From Aphis gossypii (lineage: Eukaryota; Arthropoda; Insecta; Hemiptera; Aphididae): a stretch of DNA of 64,000 bases. The stretch spans positions 7,130,001 to 7,194,000 of the forward strand of contig NC_065532.1 in NCBI RefSeq assembly GCF_020184175.1, read 5' to 3'. Positions 21,882 to 34,075 of the stretch are shown here, one piece after another. Made by a program: the position numbers and the translations under genes. The notes beneath the pieces are model-generated. The model had not been told where the DNA came from. It searched no databases and saw nothing but the letters and a program-made list of their open reading frames with translations. The first letter of the stretch is position 1. Each line of letters begins with the position of its first letter.

Positions 21882-24800
21882 CTAATTTTTCTTTGTACTG
21901 TCCAGGTATGTATAAGTGTCATTGTACAATTCCATCATAATTGAATTATGTTTCATCTGTACTAAAGTCGTTATTCCAGTAATAATTAGTACAAGAATCT
22001 GTAATGAAAAAAAAATAATAAGAAAATTATTATTTTAGCCATATTTAGGTATTCTATGTAAGTATAAGTTAGCCAAACAGATACAGAGAGTATTGAATAA
22101 CACGCAAAACTCTAAAATAAATACCCACCTATATAAGATCTATAATGCGGTACACTAAATATAAGATAATATGTACAACATGATTATAATTTAAAAAATG
22201 AATACAGTCGAAATGTACTTACTGACGTAACAAGATTTAAATTTACATCGAAAAATCCAAAAGCCGTAATTTGGTCCAATCCACAAACTGACATTTGATT
22301 CATAAACATTTTGACCTAAATATTAAAAATATTAAAAATACTAATTTCATTTATAATATTTAAGTAATTAATGTATGTTTTACAACATTATATAAACGGT
22401 ATATGAATACAAATAACTGAATAAGAATTACTTGTTTTTTGACGTCCATATGTAAGTTGGAAATTTTGTATGATCGTAGATATGATATTATCTTCGTTCG
22501 CTGTAAAAATGTTTTATCAAGGATAAAAAGTTAAATTAAAAACCCTCATTAAATGTAACTTGTTGTCAAAACAAGCAAATCGAAAGCTTGGAATTAAAAA
22601 CATCGTCTTTGAGTTTGTTCAAATTATATAAATTTTAAATACTAGAATATAGCAAATGCATCATTAAAACATTAATGATGACATCTATGAATTATAACGA
22701 TGATATTAAAATGTATATAATAAAGATACAAAAGTCTGTTAAATGGGTACCGCTTTGCTCGGGAGTGGTAAACTGAGTCACAAATAATTGGGTGAATATC
22801 GGAGCTAGGTCAATAGAGTGTGGACAATTTTAACGTGCTAGGTAAAGTGATTCCCGAGTTACAATATTTTTCAAAAAATTAATTTATAAATAACAACGAT
22901 GTACTCACTTAAAAATAAAATGTCAAAGGGTGTTGATTCCACCTTTGACAAAGTTGGTGGAAAAAAATCTTGGATTAACCAAAGTATATCGAGTTCAGAA
23001 ATCAGTATTTTTTGGTTTACCTTTTCTATATACCTATATAAAAGAAGTTGATCAGTATTTTTTTGAAGATATCATGGCAATTCAACCTATAGGAGAAAAA
23101 GGACAGGCGTTTTTAGATTATGGTTTTGAACCATATATTGATCCTTCTAGTTTATTTCTTCCTAATATTTTGGCTGAGTTTAAAGCAACAACAAATAAAA
23201 CAATAAATGTTTGTGAATCATTTTATTCAAGACTAAATAGAATTTTTAATAATTGTTCTCATCCAAACATTTAGAATTTCTTTGATGTATTTAAAAATAT
23301 TCAAATAGATTCTTATATAAAAATACATAACAAAGAGGTAATTAAAATGAAAAAAATAGCAACAGAATTTTTTTTTTTTTTTGAGACAAGAAATCTTGAA
23401 ACATGAAAATAAAAAAATATCAAGATTTGAATTTATTAAGAGCATATCAAATAAATTTTTACCATGTGCATAATATTAAATAATTTAATAACAAAAAAAC
23501 ACATTTTTAACCACGTCAGTTATGTTAACATAACAAACATTCCTAAGCCTATAAAAAAGAGAAGGAAAATGTGCTTTTTTGGAAACTAATTCGGGACTCG
23601 GTTCATCTGTCCCATACCAATTTAAGGTCACATTTCAGTTTACCATAATTATGGTATTTCAGACTCAATTTACCTAGCCCCGCTCTGCTGGAAATGAGTA
23701 TTAAGTAAAACTCAAAATACAATATTATACCTTATATTTAAATTATGAACATTTATTGCATTTTTAGATAAATAGGTATAATAATATTAGCTCTCTTCAT
23801 TCATTAGGTTCTACAATTATATATTTGAATTTAAATTTTTTTAAAACTGGTAATTCAAAGTAATTTTATACAATAATATTAATTTGTTCATAATCCATTT
23901 TAAAGTTTTTATAGACGAATGCATTAATACAGGGGAATAGGAAAGTGGCTTGTGTTTTTACAATATACTTACTTGTTCTTCTATGAACGAAACGTACACG
24001 ATAATGGACATCATAAATATCACAATTTGAATATGAGCTGTGACATTAAAAATTTGTTCCCACACTTCTGCAGAAGAATTTTCATCACTGACTAAAATAT
24101 GAAAGCGGGTGACCATAATAAAACTACCGATGAGTAAACAACTAAAACTGAATGAGAAGAAAGCCAAAAGCAATGGACCAAATCCTATAGTAAATTTGTT
24201 TAACAATTCACAGAGTTCGGAGTGTAACAACCGCGTTTTTTCCATAAAAATCACTATATCAATGTGTTTCCATAGGGTATGATAGACTGCCAGTTCAGCA
24301 GGAAGACATTCCCATAAATCGTTTAACGTCCCGAATCTGACATGTAGGTTGTGAAGCAAATAACACAAAAAACTCGTAATAACGTAATCCAATAAAAATG
24401 GTGGAATAAATAGAATAAATGTTAAAACAGAAATGTCTATAGCCTTTAAGGGAATCAAAAAAAAACCTAAGAATGAAAATATAATAAAATATAGAAAAAA
24501 TGAAATTAAAAATATATCCCATTGCCTTTTGGTGAATGAACGCTGTTTGCTCAACAATCTGGTTGAAAATGGTGTTAGTTTTCGATCAAACTCAATCATA
24601 CCATTAATAAATCTGAAAAAAAATAGTATTAATTAAATATATATGTATATATTTTTAAAGTTATAATAGATATTATATTACATTCAATAATTAAAAAAAA
24701 AACGAGGAGTTAATATGTTAAGAATAAGTAGAAATAATTCCGTTTAAATATAATAATGATTATAAGGTACTCACAATCACCTAGATGCTAAAATGTAGTT

Positions 24801-26141
24801 ACCAAATTAGATACTACCGATGCTTGCACCTTATAATAAAAGAAGTCTACACGATCGGCGAACTCTAATCAAAAACTTAATAGCTAGTAACAAACAAATC
24901 ACAACAGAATTTCCAAGTATCAAAAATTTTAGACAAATTCTTGAAAATTCATCAACAAAGTATCAAGTTTTAGGCAAGGAAAACTGAAATATATTTAAAT
25001 TTTTTTAAATCATAAGGTTAGCTAAAATACTGTAAAAAATTATGTTTTCATATTTTACGTAAACCATTAACTTTTTAACATAATGTAAACAAATAATGTT
25101 TACACCATTACTAAATGCTATAATTTTAAAATAAAATATATTCGTATAATTCATAATAATTGAATAATAATTGAATTTATTTTAAGATTATTCTTTTCTA
25201 TTAATTTATTAAAATTTCTATAAAAAAAATTACATATGTTTTAATGTTAGTTAAATTAATTGATATCGTAAGTACATAATTATTGTAACTTTCATAATAT
25301 ATTTATATATAATATATACGTCATATACATTTTATGATAAAGTTGCATAATACAATTAAGTTTTTAACGCAAATATACCTTTTTAGTGAATAAATTAGAG
25401 GTTTTCACCGATGAATAGCTAAAAAAAAAAAACTTTACCAATGCAAAGATCATTTCTTATAATTCAATTTGATAATAAGTAAATTATTAACATTATCAAG
25501 TGTCATCACTACACAAAAATTTGAACTTTTAAACACAATATACCTATGTTATATTGTGTTGTATGTTTCTTTTAAAATTAAATAATAGGTAAATTATTCA
25601 TTTATTAAGAATCATTACACATTACGCACAATTTGAACTAATTAACATAAAGGATGCTATAGGATGTATGTTTGTAAGACAAAAATAACACAACATGCAG
25701 ATATGGCATCCTCTTATGGAATTCTTTATTTTATTTTATAATATTTGTGATTTTACTTTATATGGATTTTTTTTAATTATTACCTTATTTATTTACAGAT
25801 AAATTAACTCCACAGCTAAAAGTAACTAGAATAAAATACAATTTTAACAAATACTTACTTGATTATCCAATAGTTTGATAGTCTAGCAGCAATAATATTA
25901 GTCCAAAATTTTAGTATAGTAATAACCTGGATTATATGAATTTTTGAGCCAAATTGATAAAAGTACCTATAACTTAACATCGACAGTACAATAAGCCGTG
26001 TTATTTCAAAACATATGTGAAACATAGAGAAATGATGAACTAATAAACCTGTGGTTTCCATTCTATAAGAAATATCAATTAAACCTATACACTTGGATAA
26101 AAAAAGATAGGCCTTAATGTTCTATGAAAAACGGTAGTCAT
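21882..26141 (-). pseudogene. Gustatory receptor gene with a 1-nt frameshift in exon 1
   Basis: Exons: E1 25859-26141, E2 23973-24612, E3 22432-22500, E4 22223-22315, E5 21882-21998. E2 to E5 are open and all splice sites are present; E4 uses a TAG acceptor rather than CAG. E5 stops two codons early (KKN-stop; AATTAGGCT against AATGAGACT in the nearest copy). E1 is 283 bases: after MTTVFHRTLRPI it has a T7 run one base short of its relatives, so the frame hits TAG. Past the run, LSKCIGLID resumes one frame over, and there is also a 3-base deletion (VHHFS for VHNVKS). The lesion could be real or a homopolymer error; correcting it would restore the family frame. E2 has the usual RLLHSELCELLNKFTIGFGP segment. 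Intron 2 holds a MULE insertion, intron 1 is 1.25 kb. Confidence 0.82.
22738..23700 (+). mobile_element. Non-autonomous MULE with transposase C-terminal remnant
   Basis: Inserted in intron 2 of the Gr copy above, in opposite orientation to the gene. The left end is GTTAAATGGGTACCGCTTTG followed by GGTAAACTGAGTC. The right end (ACTCAATTTACC..CCCGCTCTGCTGG..ATGAG) is an imperfect inverted match. The plus strand holds a 114-codon frame (22930-23274) reading FEDIMAIQPIGEKGQAFLDY, then LAEFKATTNKTINVCESFYS and LNRIFNNCSHPNI before TAG. Coding-like sequence continues after the stop (FDVFKNIQIDSYIKI, KMKKIATE) up to a T14 run. This has the character of the C-terminal part of MULE transposases. The N-terminal type is represented separately at 4.7 kb. 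It is defective. Confidence 0.68.
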
Positions 26142-26164
26142 TTCGACAACGATTTAATACAATA

Positions 26165-26760
26165 CTGACTAAGGTAAAGTAAGAATGATTGATTCCTTAA
26201 GATAAATACTATAAGCAAATTTATTATTGTTAGTACGCTGTCAAAATGATAAATCATTACTATAAAAATAATAACATTATTATTTATTAATCATCATTAT
26301 ATTATTAAACCTTCCGTGAAAACGTGTGTATGTGTGTGCATGTAAAAATATAATTCTACTATTGATTTTAGCTATGCCGTAATTGATTGGAAAATTAAAA
26401 ATAAGGTTTTTTCTATGTGTCACGTATGAAAAATCATAAGTTATCAAATATACATAAAAATATAAAATAAATATAGACTATAGACATTTATTAAACACGT
26501 ATCTATTATGAATATACTATTTACAACTCTACCAAAAATAATCGACTTCCTTAGTTTCTCAGACACCTATCCTTATCGTGTCATTATACTAATATTTCTT
26601 TACACATACTTAAAAGTACATTTTCGTTTTAAATAATAAAATATTTAATGTTTTCTACATTTACGAGATCTCGCTTTATATCACAGCGCTACCTGAATAA
26701 ATATATTTTAAGTGTTTGTAATATTTGTTTAGTAAATTTGTTTTAGTCAAAATTATTATT
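26165..26760 (-). promoter_or_regulatory. Upstream region of the 21.9-26.1 kb Gr copy
   Basis: Shares blocks with other exon 1 upstream regions: AGTACGCTGTCAAAATGATA, then TATTATTTATTAATCATC, then ACATAAAAATATAAAATAAA near 26450, about 300 bases before the ATG, then CTCAGACACCTATCCTTATC. The TATA-like block is more diverged than at 31.2 kb. Confidence 0.35.
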
Positions 26761-28408
26761 GTTTAAATATTTCAACCAGTACTATCGAAACTAAATAAAT
26801 AAATAATTGTAGGAAATACATGAATTACATGATATACTTTCGGGTGGACGTGATGCTGATATAAATGCCACAAAACTTTGCAGTGATGGTGTCCGGACAC
26901 AAATCCACAGATTGCTTAGAACGGGATAATGTAGAGCTGATGACTGGTAGCTTGGATAATTAAAAACATAGACTATTGGATGCTAGCTTGTTTTACACGT
27001 GGACGTCTTGACTCAATCAACTTTGATTTAGACAAATTTATAATTTTTATTTATATAATTAATAGTATTGTTTTGTTAATAAATATTTATATTTTTACTA
27101 CTTTTTATTATGTTAAAATTATTGGAGATCGCTGTGGTCTTTATATTTAATAATATCCACATGTCTAATACCTAATGCCCTGTGGCAAAGACACTTTGTC
27201 TAATTATTTTCATAAGAAACATTATTTTGGATCATCAATGAATATTTGAGCTCAATTTTATAAATTGCTAATGATTACTCAAATAAACGCTCCAGTTAAT
27301 TCAATATGTATAATTATTTAATATGTATATTCCCTCACATTTAAATATCTCAAATAATATGTTTGATGAGATTAGTTACAGTAGCATCTGTTGATTGAAG
27401 TTTTTCTAAATTTAAAAAGAATCAATCAAACAATTTTCTTAACCAAAAGCTAAATAAGTGAAGTATTCGCATATCATATTAATGTTGGTTATTATTATTT
27501 TTATTTTCTTTATTTTGGTTAAGTATTTATCACATTTAAAATTATTTTTATTATTATATTATTTTGTATTTATTCCAGCAGCTATTTTATAAGTAAATTA
27601 ATTTAATGTAGTTATTTTACATGATAAAAAACACATATTATTTGTATTGAATATAACTTAGAGTTAAATTTTACTTTAACTTGTTAATGGAGGAGAAGAG
27701 TACGAATATTTCGCCACAGATAAATATCAATAAAGTTAAGATAAACCTCCAAACTCCCAAAATAAATAAGTACACAATACATTGTAAAATAATGTTGCAA
27801 TAAAAATTAAATTTTAGTTAATTTTTATTTATATTTAAATTTCAAAATGGTATTTGTTTCTTGTTTTATATGACCGTTAAACGTAAAAATTCATTACATT
27901 GCAATTATGGACATATATGATTATATTTAAAATAGTTAGGTTGCTTAACATATTAAAATATGTAATAACAAATAGATAGTTACATATATTATAACATACC
28001 AAATAAAATACTTATATAGAAGTAAACCATCCTAAATTTTAACATAACTTCGTAGCAACAATGTTTTATGAACTATATATTTGATAAATATATATATATA
28101 TATAATTTATATATGTATGTATACTTATGATTGTAATTATAAATTACAAAACTAAATTATTGTAACATAATTTTTAGGTATTATTAGAAATAACTTATAT
28201 ATTACCTAAACAAGAAAACATTAACAAAATATTAGCAACTACAATTTACTAACACTAAGTACACATTAAAATAACTAAAAAAGTTGTCATAACTAAGTCA
28301 ATTTTCAATATTATAGAAAAAAACAGCTTTTCGAAATTCAAGAGTATTCTAAACCTTAATGTTCTTAAAATTATAAAAGGTAAAATAATTTAACATAAGT
28401 AGTACAAA
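26761..28408. other. Spacer between Gr copies, no gene
   Basis: The first part (26795-27050) resembles the upstream DNA at 5.94-6.12 and 31.5-31.65 kb (AGTATGCGGA-poor, GACTCAATCAA, then TTGTTATTAAT-type runs). 27.1-27.9 kb is AT-rich with no recognisable feature. 27.95-28.4 kb is exon 5 3' flank. Confidence 0.45.
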
Positions 28409-31079
28409 TCAAGTCTTATTTTTCGTTAAACTTTCTAGGTATGAAGAAGTATCATTGAACAATTTCATTGTAATTGGTTCATGTACTATCTGTACTAAAG
28501 TCGTTATTCCAGTTATAAATAGTACAAGAATCTGTAATGAAAAATAATAATATAAAAACTATTAATTTAGTCATATCTAGGTATTCTGTATAAGTATAAG
28601 AAAGCCAAACAGATACATAGAGTATTGAATAACACACAAAAATCTAAAATTAATGCCCATTTATATTGGAGCTGTAATGCGATACACTAAACATAAGATA
28701 ATATGTACAATATGATTATAATATGAAAAATAAGCAAAGTCGAAAAGTACTTACTGACGTAATGAGATTTAAATTTACATCGAAAACTCCAAAAGCCGTA
28801 ATTTGGTCCAATCCAGAAACTGAAATTTGACTCATAAACAATTTGATCTGAATATTAAAAATAACAAACCAAATTTTATTTTCATTTGTAATTTAAATAA
28901 TAATTGTAAGTATAACAACATTATAAAAACGGTATATAAATACAATTAAGTGAATAAGGATTACTTGTTTTTTGACGTCCATATGTAACTTTGAAATTTT
29001 GTATGATCGTAGATATGATATTATCTTGATTCGCTGTAAAAATGTTTTATCAAAGAAAAACAAAACTAAATAATGTGGTGTGTATTATAAGTATTATCCT
29101 CATTAAAAATAGATAACTTAGTGTCACTACAAGTAAAGCAAAATCTTGGTAAATGAAACATCGTCTTTAAAATTCTAAACTAATAAACTTTTAATAGTTT
29201 TTTTAAATATTGTCTTTAAGTTTATTCAAAATATATACATTTTAAAAACCAGAATTTAGCAAATGCATCATAAAATCATTAATTATTATATCTTTGAATA
29301 ATTATGATGATATTAAAATGTTTATATTAAATATAAAAAAAATAATATTAAAATCATTCGAAGTCCCTAACCATATAATAAGAAGTGTTAAAAATAAGTT
29401 ATAAGAGAAATTCAAAAATTTTTAAAGTTTTCATAAACGAATATATTATTAAACCAGAGAAGTTGCAAAGTGGTTGTGGTTTTACACTATAGGTACTTAC
29501 CTGTTTTTCTATTAACGAAACGTACACGATAATGGACACCATAAATATGAAAATTTGGAAATTAAATATGACATTAAATATTTGTCTCCACGCTTCTGCA
29601 GCTGAACGTTCACTACTGACTAAAATATGAAAGCGGGTGACCATAATAAAACTACCGATGAGTAAACAACTAAAGCTGAATGTGAAGAAAGCGAATAGTA
29701 ATGGGCCAAATCCTATTGTAAATTTTTTTAACAATTCGCATAGTTCAGAGTTTAACAACCGCATTTTTTCCATAAAAAGCACTATTTCAATGTGTGTCCA
29801 TTGGTTATGATCGACTGCCAGTTCAGCAGGAAGACATTTCCATAAATCGTTTAATGTCCAGAATCTGGCATGTAGGTTGTGAAGAAAATAACACAAAGAA
29901 CTTGTAATTACGTAATCCAATAAAAAGGGTGGAACAAATAGAATAAATGCTAAAGTATGAATGTCTATACTCTTCGTGGGCCTCATATAACAATGTAACA
30001 ATGTATATACAATATAGAACAGAAAAAATGAAATTAAAAATATATCCCATTGTCTTTTGCTGAATGAACGCTGTTTAATCAACAAAGTGGTTGATATTGG
30101 TGTTAGTTTTCGATCAAACTCAATCATACCATTAATAAATCTGAAAACATACAACTATTATTTGCTGCAATTTAAATTGAAATAAATTAATTAGAATAAA
30201 ATATCAATTAAATATATATTTTTTTTTAAGTTATAATAGTTATATTACAATCGATAGTTAAAACAATAAAAAGAGGAATTAATGGGTTTTGAATAGGTGG
30301 AAATAATTCCATTTATATATAATATTGATTATGTGGCTCAGTTATAAAAGTCCATAGCCTACTAAATAATTAAAATAATCAATCAGCAATGAAAATCTCA
30401 CTCCCTATCACTCAGATTTTACATGTAGTGATCAGATTAGATACTCCTGATTAGCACACTTGCACTTCATAAGATAAGAGGAATGCTCGTTCTGTGAAAA
30501 AAACCAATATCAATTCAGAGTTCATTTTTTTATTATTAAGTTAGTTTAGTGACAACTATTTAAGTTATCAAGACTTATTATACAAAATTCGAACTTCATA
30601 AAATTGTTATTTAGAATATTTTTAATTTTGCTTAAACGGATTTTTATAAGTATTTACTTTAATATTTTTAAATTATATTTAAATAAGAGAAGCAAATTTC
30701 AAAAAATTACAGATAAATTAATTTAATACAAATAAGTTAATTTCACAAAAAAAGTGACTTAAGTCTAAAATACAATTATAACAAATACTTACTCGATTAT
30801 CCAATAGTTTGATAGTCTAGTAGCAATAATGTTAGTCTAAAATTTAAGAATAACTATAACCTGGATTATTTTAATTGTTGAGCCGTATCGATAAATGTAT
30901 ATATAACTGATCATCAACAGTACAATAAACCGTGTTAATTCAAAACATATGTGAAACATCGACTTAACATTATGAACTATTAGGCCAGACGGATCCATTG
31001 TATACGTAATATCAATTAAACCTATACACTTGGATAAAAATAAAATAGGTCTTAAGGTTCTATGAAAAACAGTAGTCAT
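28409..31079 (-). pseudogene. Gustatory receptor gene, complete except one in-frame TAG
   Basis: Exons: E1 30793-31079, E2 29501-30140, E3 28965-29033, E4 28755-28847, E5 28409-28531; total 1212 bases. All splice sites are consensus and phases match the intact genes, so the product would be 403 aa. The only lesion is TAG at 30837-30839, replacing the Trp of 'LKFW' (codon 81). E2 to E5 are open: RQWDIFLISFF, RLLNSELCELLKKFTIGFGP, ITAFGVFDVN and GITTLVQIVH are all in place. The long open E2 after the stop suggests the mutation is young, the allele is segregating, or the stop is read through, as described for some insect chemoreceptor 'pseudo-pseudogenes'. The 10.1-kb relic has the same TAG at the same codon. 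Confidence 0.85.
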
Positions 31080-31114
31080 TTTGACAACGGTTGTAAACAA
31101 AACTGACTAATGTA

Positions 31115-31530
31115 AAGAAAGAAAAATTTATTCCTTAGCATACTATACTTAAATAAATAATGCAGTTATTGAATGTGTCAAATGTGAGAATACATTAATG
31201 TTCAAAGATATATATAAAATATGTATACGAATTTAATGTTCACGAATTATAAATTTTTTACATTTGTACCAAAAATAGCCGAGAGCCTTGGCTTCTCAGG
31301 CGTTTATCCTTATTGTGTCATTAAATCAACATTTCTATACACACACTAGAAAGTACCTTTTTTTTTTGTTATAAATAAAAAAAATATTTAATTTTTTCTA
31401 CAACTACAAGTTTCGCATTATAATGCAGCACTACCTGAATAAATAGATATTAAGTGTTTATACTTTTTATTTAGCAAATTTGTTTAAGAGAAAATTTATT
31501 ATTGATTAAATATAAGGCAGGAAAACACAG
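31115..31530 (-). promoter_or_regulatory. Conserved TATA-like region upstream of the 28.4-31.1 kb Gr
   Basis: On the minus strand, about 130-155 bases before the ATG, lies GTATACATATTTTATATATA. The same block occurs upstream of exon 1 or exon 1 relics near 5675, 11485, 15020 and 20290, and in a looser form near 38250. A run such as AGAAGCCAAGGCTCTCGG follows further out. This copy lacks about 200 bases that other upstream regions have between the block and exon 1. Conservation suggests a promoter; shared ancestry alone could also explain it. Confidence 0.38.
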
Positions 31531-31877
31531 TACTTATATTGAGAGTGTGGATGGTTAAAATCACGGACTTATGGGTGTCAGCTAATTTAACACATCGTGA
31601 AAGTTTTGACTCATCCAAGTTATGAATTACAAATAATATGTTGTTATTATATATTTTTATTTTTGTTACTTTTTATTATGTTAAAATGTTATTATTTTTG
31701 GTTATCGCTCTGGTCGTCATGTTTAATTATATCTACATACTTAATTCATTGTGGCAAAAAAAAAATGCGTATATTTTTTCTAGGAAAATTATCTTGGATC
31801 TTCAGTGAATATAGTTAAGTTGTCAATAGGAATATATAAAAATAATATTAACATATTTAAATAAAATAATAACATAA
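31531..31877. other. Distal upstream DNA, duplicated at 5.9-6.17 kb
   Basis: Continuation of the segment shared with 5583-6171, ending near 31706. The 73-codon plus-strand frame here is F/L-rich and matches nothing recognisable. No gene. Confidence 0.5.
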
Positions 31878-32234
31878 TAAGTGTCGTTCTGCAATTGCAT
31901 TGTAATTGGATCATGTTTCATCTGTATTAAAGTCGTTATTCCAGTTATAATTAATACAAGAATCTGTATTGAAAAAATTTAAATAAAAAAATATTAATTT
32001 AGACATATTTGGGTATTCTAAATAAGTATAGGTAAGCCAAAATGATACATAATATAGAAAACAAAAATCTAAAATAAAAGACCACCTATATATTGAATCT
32101 GTAAAGAACGATACAATAAACATAAGATATGTACAATATTATAATTTAAAAATGAAAAATGAACACAGTCAGAAAGGACAAGCCGTAATTTTGTCCAATT
32201 CAGAAACTGACATTTGATTTATTAACATTTTGAT
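31878..32234 (-). pseudogene. Gr fragment: partial exons 5 and 4
   Basis: Exon 5 (start 31963) reads ILVLIITGITTLIQMKHDPI and then loses homology after 'NDTY', before the normal stop. Intron 4 is present. Exon 4 (start 32234) reads IKMLINQMSVSELDKITA and breaks at about 32180, missing the GFFDIN end and its donor. Closest in sequence to gene 2 at 17 kb (shared MKHDPITM). Both ends are broken, so this is a relic. Confidence 0.78.
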
Positions 32235-33319
32235 CTGAATGATAATATTGTTAAAAATAACATACCCAATTTTTAATAAAATGCATGTTGCTATTTTCAA
32301 CATCATATACATGCAGTCAATGAGTGCCCACAATTCATTACTTGTTTGATTAAATTTCAAATTTATATAGTGCCTATTTTTGCATATTTAGACGTTAGGT
32401 TAGGTTTTAATAAAAACTGTACAAATATACACCTATAACGATCCAAAAGCGTTGATAAAAAAAAAAAGGAATTATAGGTAAGTTATATAATATTAATATC
32501 AAATATTTTACGTCCGAATATTTGGACGTTAAAATAGGGTTAAGTTGTTATTTTTCCAATTAAAATACTACATTAAATTGTTTGAATTATTTTCGTATTT
32601 ATATCAGTAGATTATCAATGTGTCTACTATTTAATTTTAACTGCAAAATAAAAATCAAATATAAAGTGTAATAAAAATTGAAATTCTATTTTGCATCTTT
32701 TGCGCCTTTTTCTTGCATATTTTGACTTTTTTAGTGCATGTTTTCGTGCATATTTTAAAATTGAAAATGCATATAAATCCGATCTTTATTAATACTAAAG
32801 ATATTAAAAGCAAATAGTGAAAAAGCGATAACGGATGGTGGTATAACACGTCTGCTCGTGATAAACGTAAACGATCGACTAAATTCCGTAATTTATTGAA
32901 AATTTCAAAAATTAGGTTGTTCTACGTGTCAGATAAATAAAAGCATTATAATATCCAAATACATAAAAATTTCGGATAATTGTATACCTATTTATTAACT
33001 ACGTGTAATTAATATTTTACAAATCACCCAAAAATAATCGCCTGCCTTGGTTTCTCAGTCACATATTCTAATTTATGGAACAATATTTTAGAGTCTTTAA
33101 ATACTAATCCAAAGCATATTATAAACCGATTACCTACATATATTACCTGTAATTATTAGACCATTTCTTTTTAAATAAAAAGTGCAATTCAACTATTTAA
33201 TTTGTTTAGGGGAAGAAACTAGAAAGTATCGGTGGAATTTACAATCGTCATATTCAGTCGTTAGTCAAGTAACTTTTTTATTCTGCACAGCTAAATAGTC
33301 AAGTCGTTTTCACTGTTCC
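32235..33319. other. Mixed repeat DNA and Gr upstream remnant
   Basis: 32390-32770 contains TTAGGTTAGGTTTT and repeated GCATATTTT/GTGCATGTTTTCGTGCAT motifs, typical of dispersed hAT-like insect repeats. 32875-33170 is a degenerate Gr upstream block (TAAATTCCGTAATTTATTG, CACCCAAAAATAATCG). No coding sequence. Confidence 0.45.
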
Positions 33320-33415
33320 ATACGAAATATCAATTTAACCTATACATTTGGTCAAACCTATACATTTGGACAAAATTAAAATAGGTCTTAAGGTTCTATG
33401 AAAAACAGTAGTCAC
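33320..33415 (-). pseudogene. Gr exon 1 5' stub with an internal duplication
   Basis: Reads (V)TTVFHRTLRPILILSKCIGL, but the start codon is GTG (33413-33415). An 18-base direct duplication (CCTATACATTTGG plus C/A-rich tail, twice within 33338-33375) repeats 'KCIG' and leads to TAA. Homology ends shortly after. Confidence 0.65.
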
Positions 33416-34075
33416 TTCGATAACGGTTATAAACAAAACTGAATAAGGTAAAGTGAGAATAGTTAATTTTTGAAAATAAATATATATTTAAACAAATGTT
33501 CAGTATACGTACTGATCAAAGAATAACACATTATCATTTAATATTTTATTATTATTTTTCATATTATACTATTAACATATTGAAATTTACCACGAAAACA
33601 AGTTATGTGTAAGCAATCTTATTCAGTTACCGGCTTTGATTTCCCTATAAGTTTAATTAAATATCAAAAACTGTGGTATACAAAATATGTATTCGTAATT
33701 ATTAAATTTTTATATCTATATATATATAGCATATGATTAGAATCTATCACAACATAAATTTAACTTAAGTTATACAACGTTATGGTTAAAATGTTTTTAG
33801 ATATTTTTGTAAGCATAAGTATAACATACTTGATAACTAAACTAAAATATATTTATGAAAATATTATAAACTATAATTTACTATAAATATTTAATATTAA
33901 ATTTATTGAATATTTAATAAATATTAAATTAACTAAATAAAAATCAGAATGAATATGTTAGTTAGCCTCATAAAGAAAACACATTACCTGCAATGTAACA
34001 ATAAATTAGAATAAATTTATATTTTTATAAAATTTTAAAGCGTAGACAATTTTGCATAAATAATTGAACCCAAAC
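33416..34075. other. Upstream remnant of the E1 stub and 3' flank of Gr gene 5
   Basis: 33420-33720 resembles Gr upstream DNA (AAACTGAATAAGGTAAAG). 33.8-34.07 kb is AT-rich 3' flank of the next gene. No gene is visible. Confidence 0.45.

Noticed and set aside
23233..23445. 70-codon minus-strand frame opposite the MULE fragment
   Set aside because: Antisense shadow of the transposase remnant, with a Lys run from a T homopolymer.
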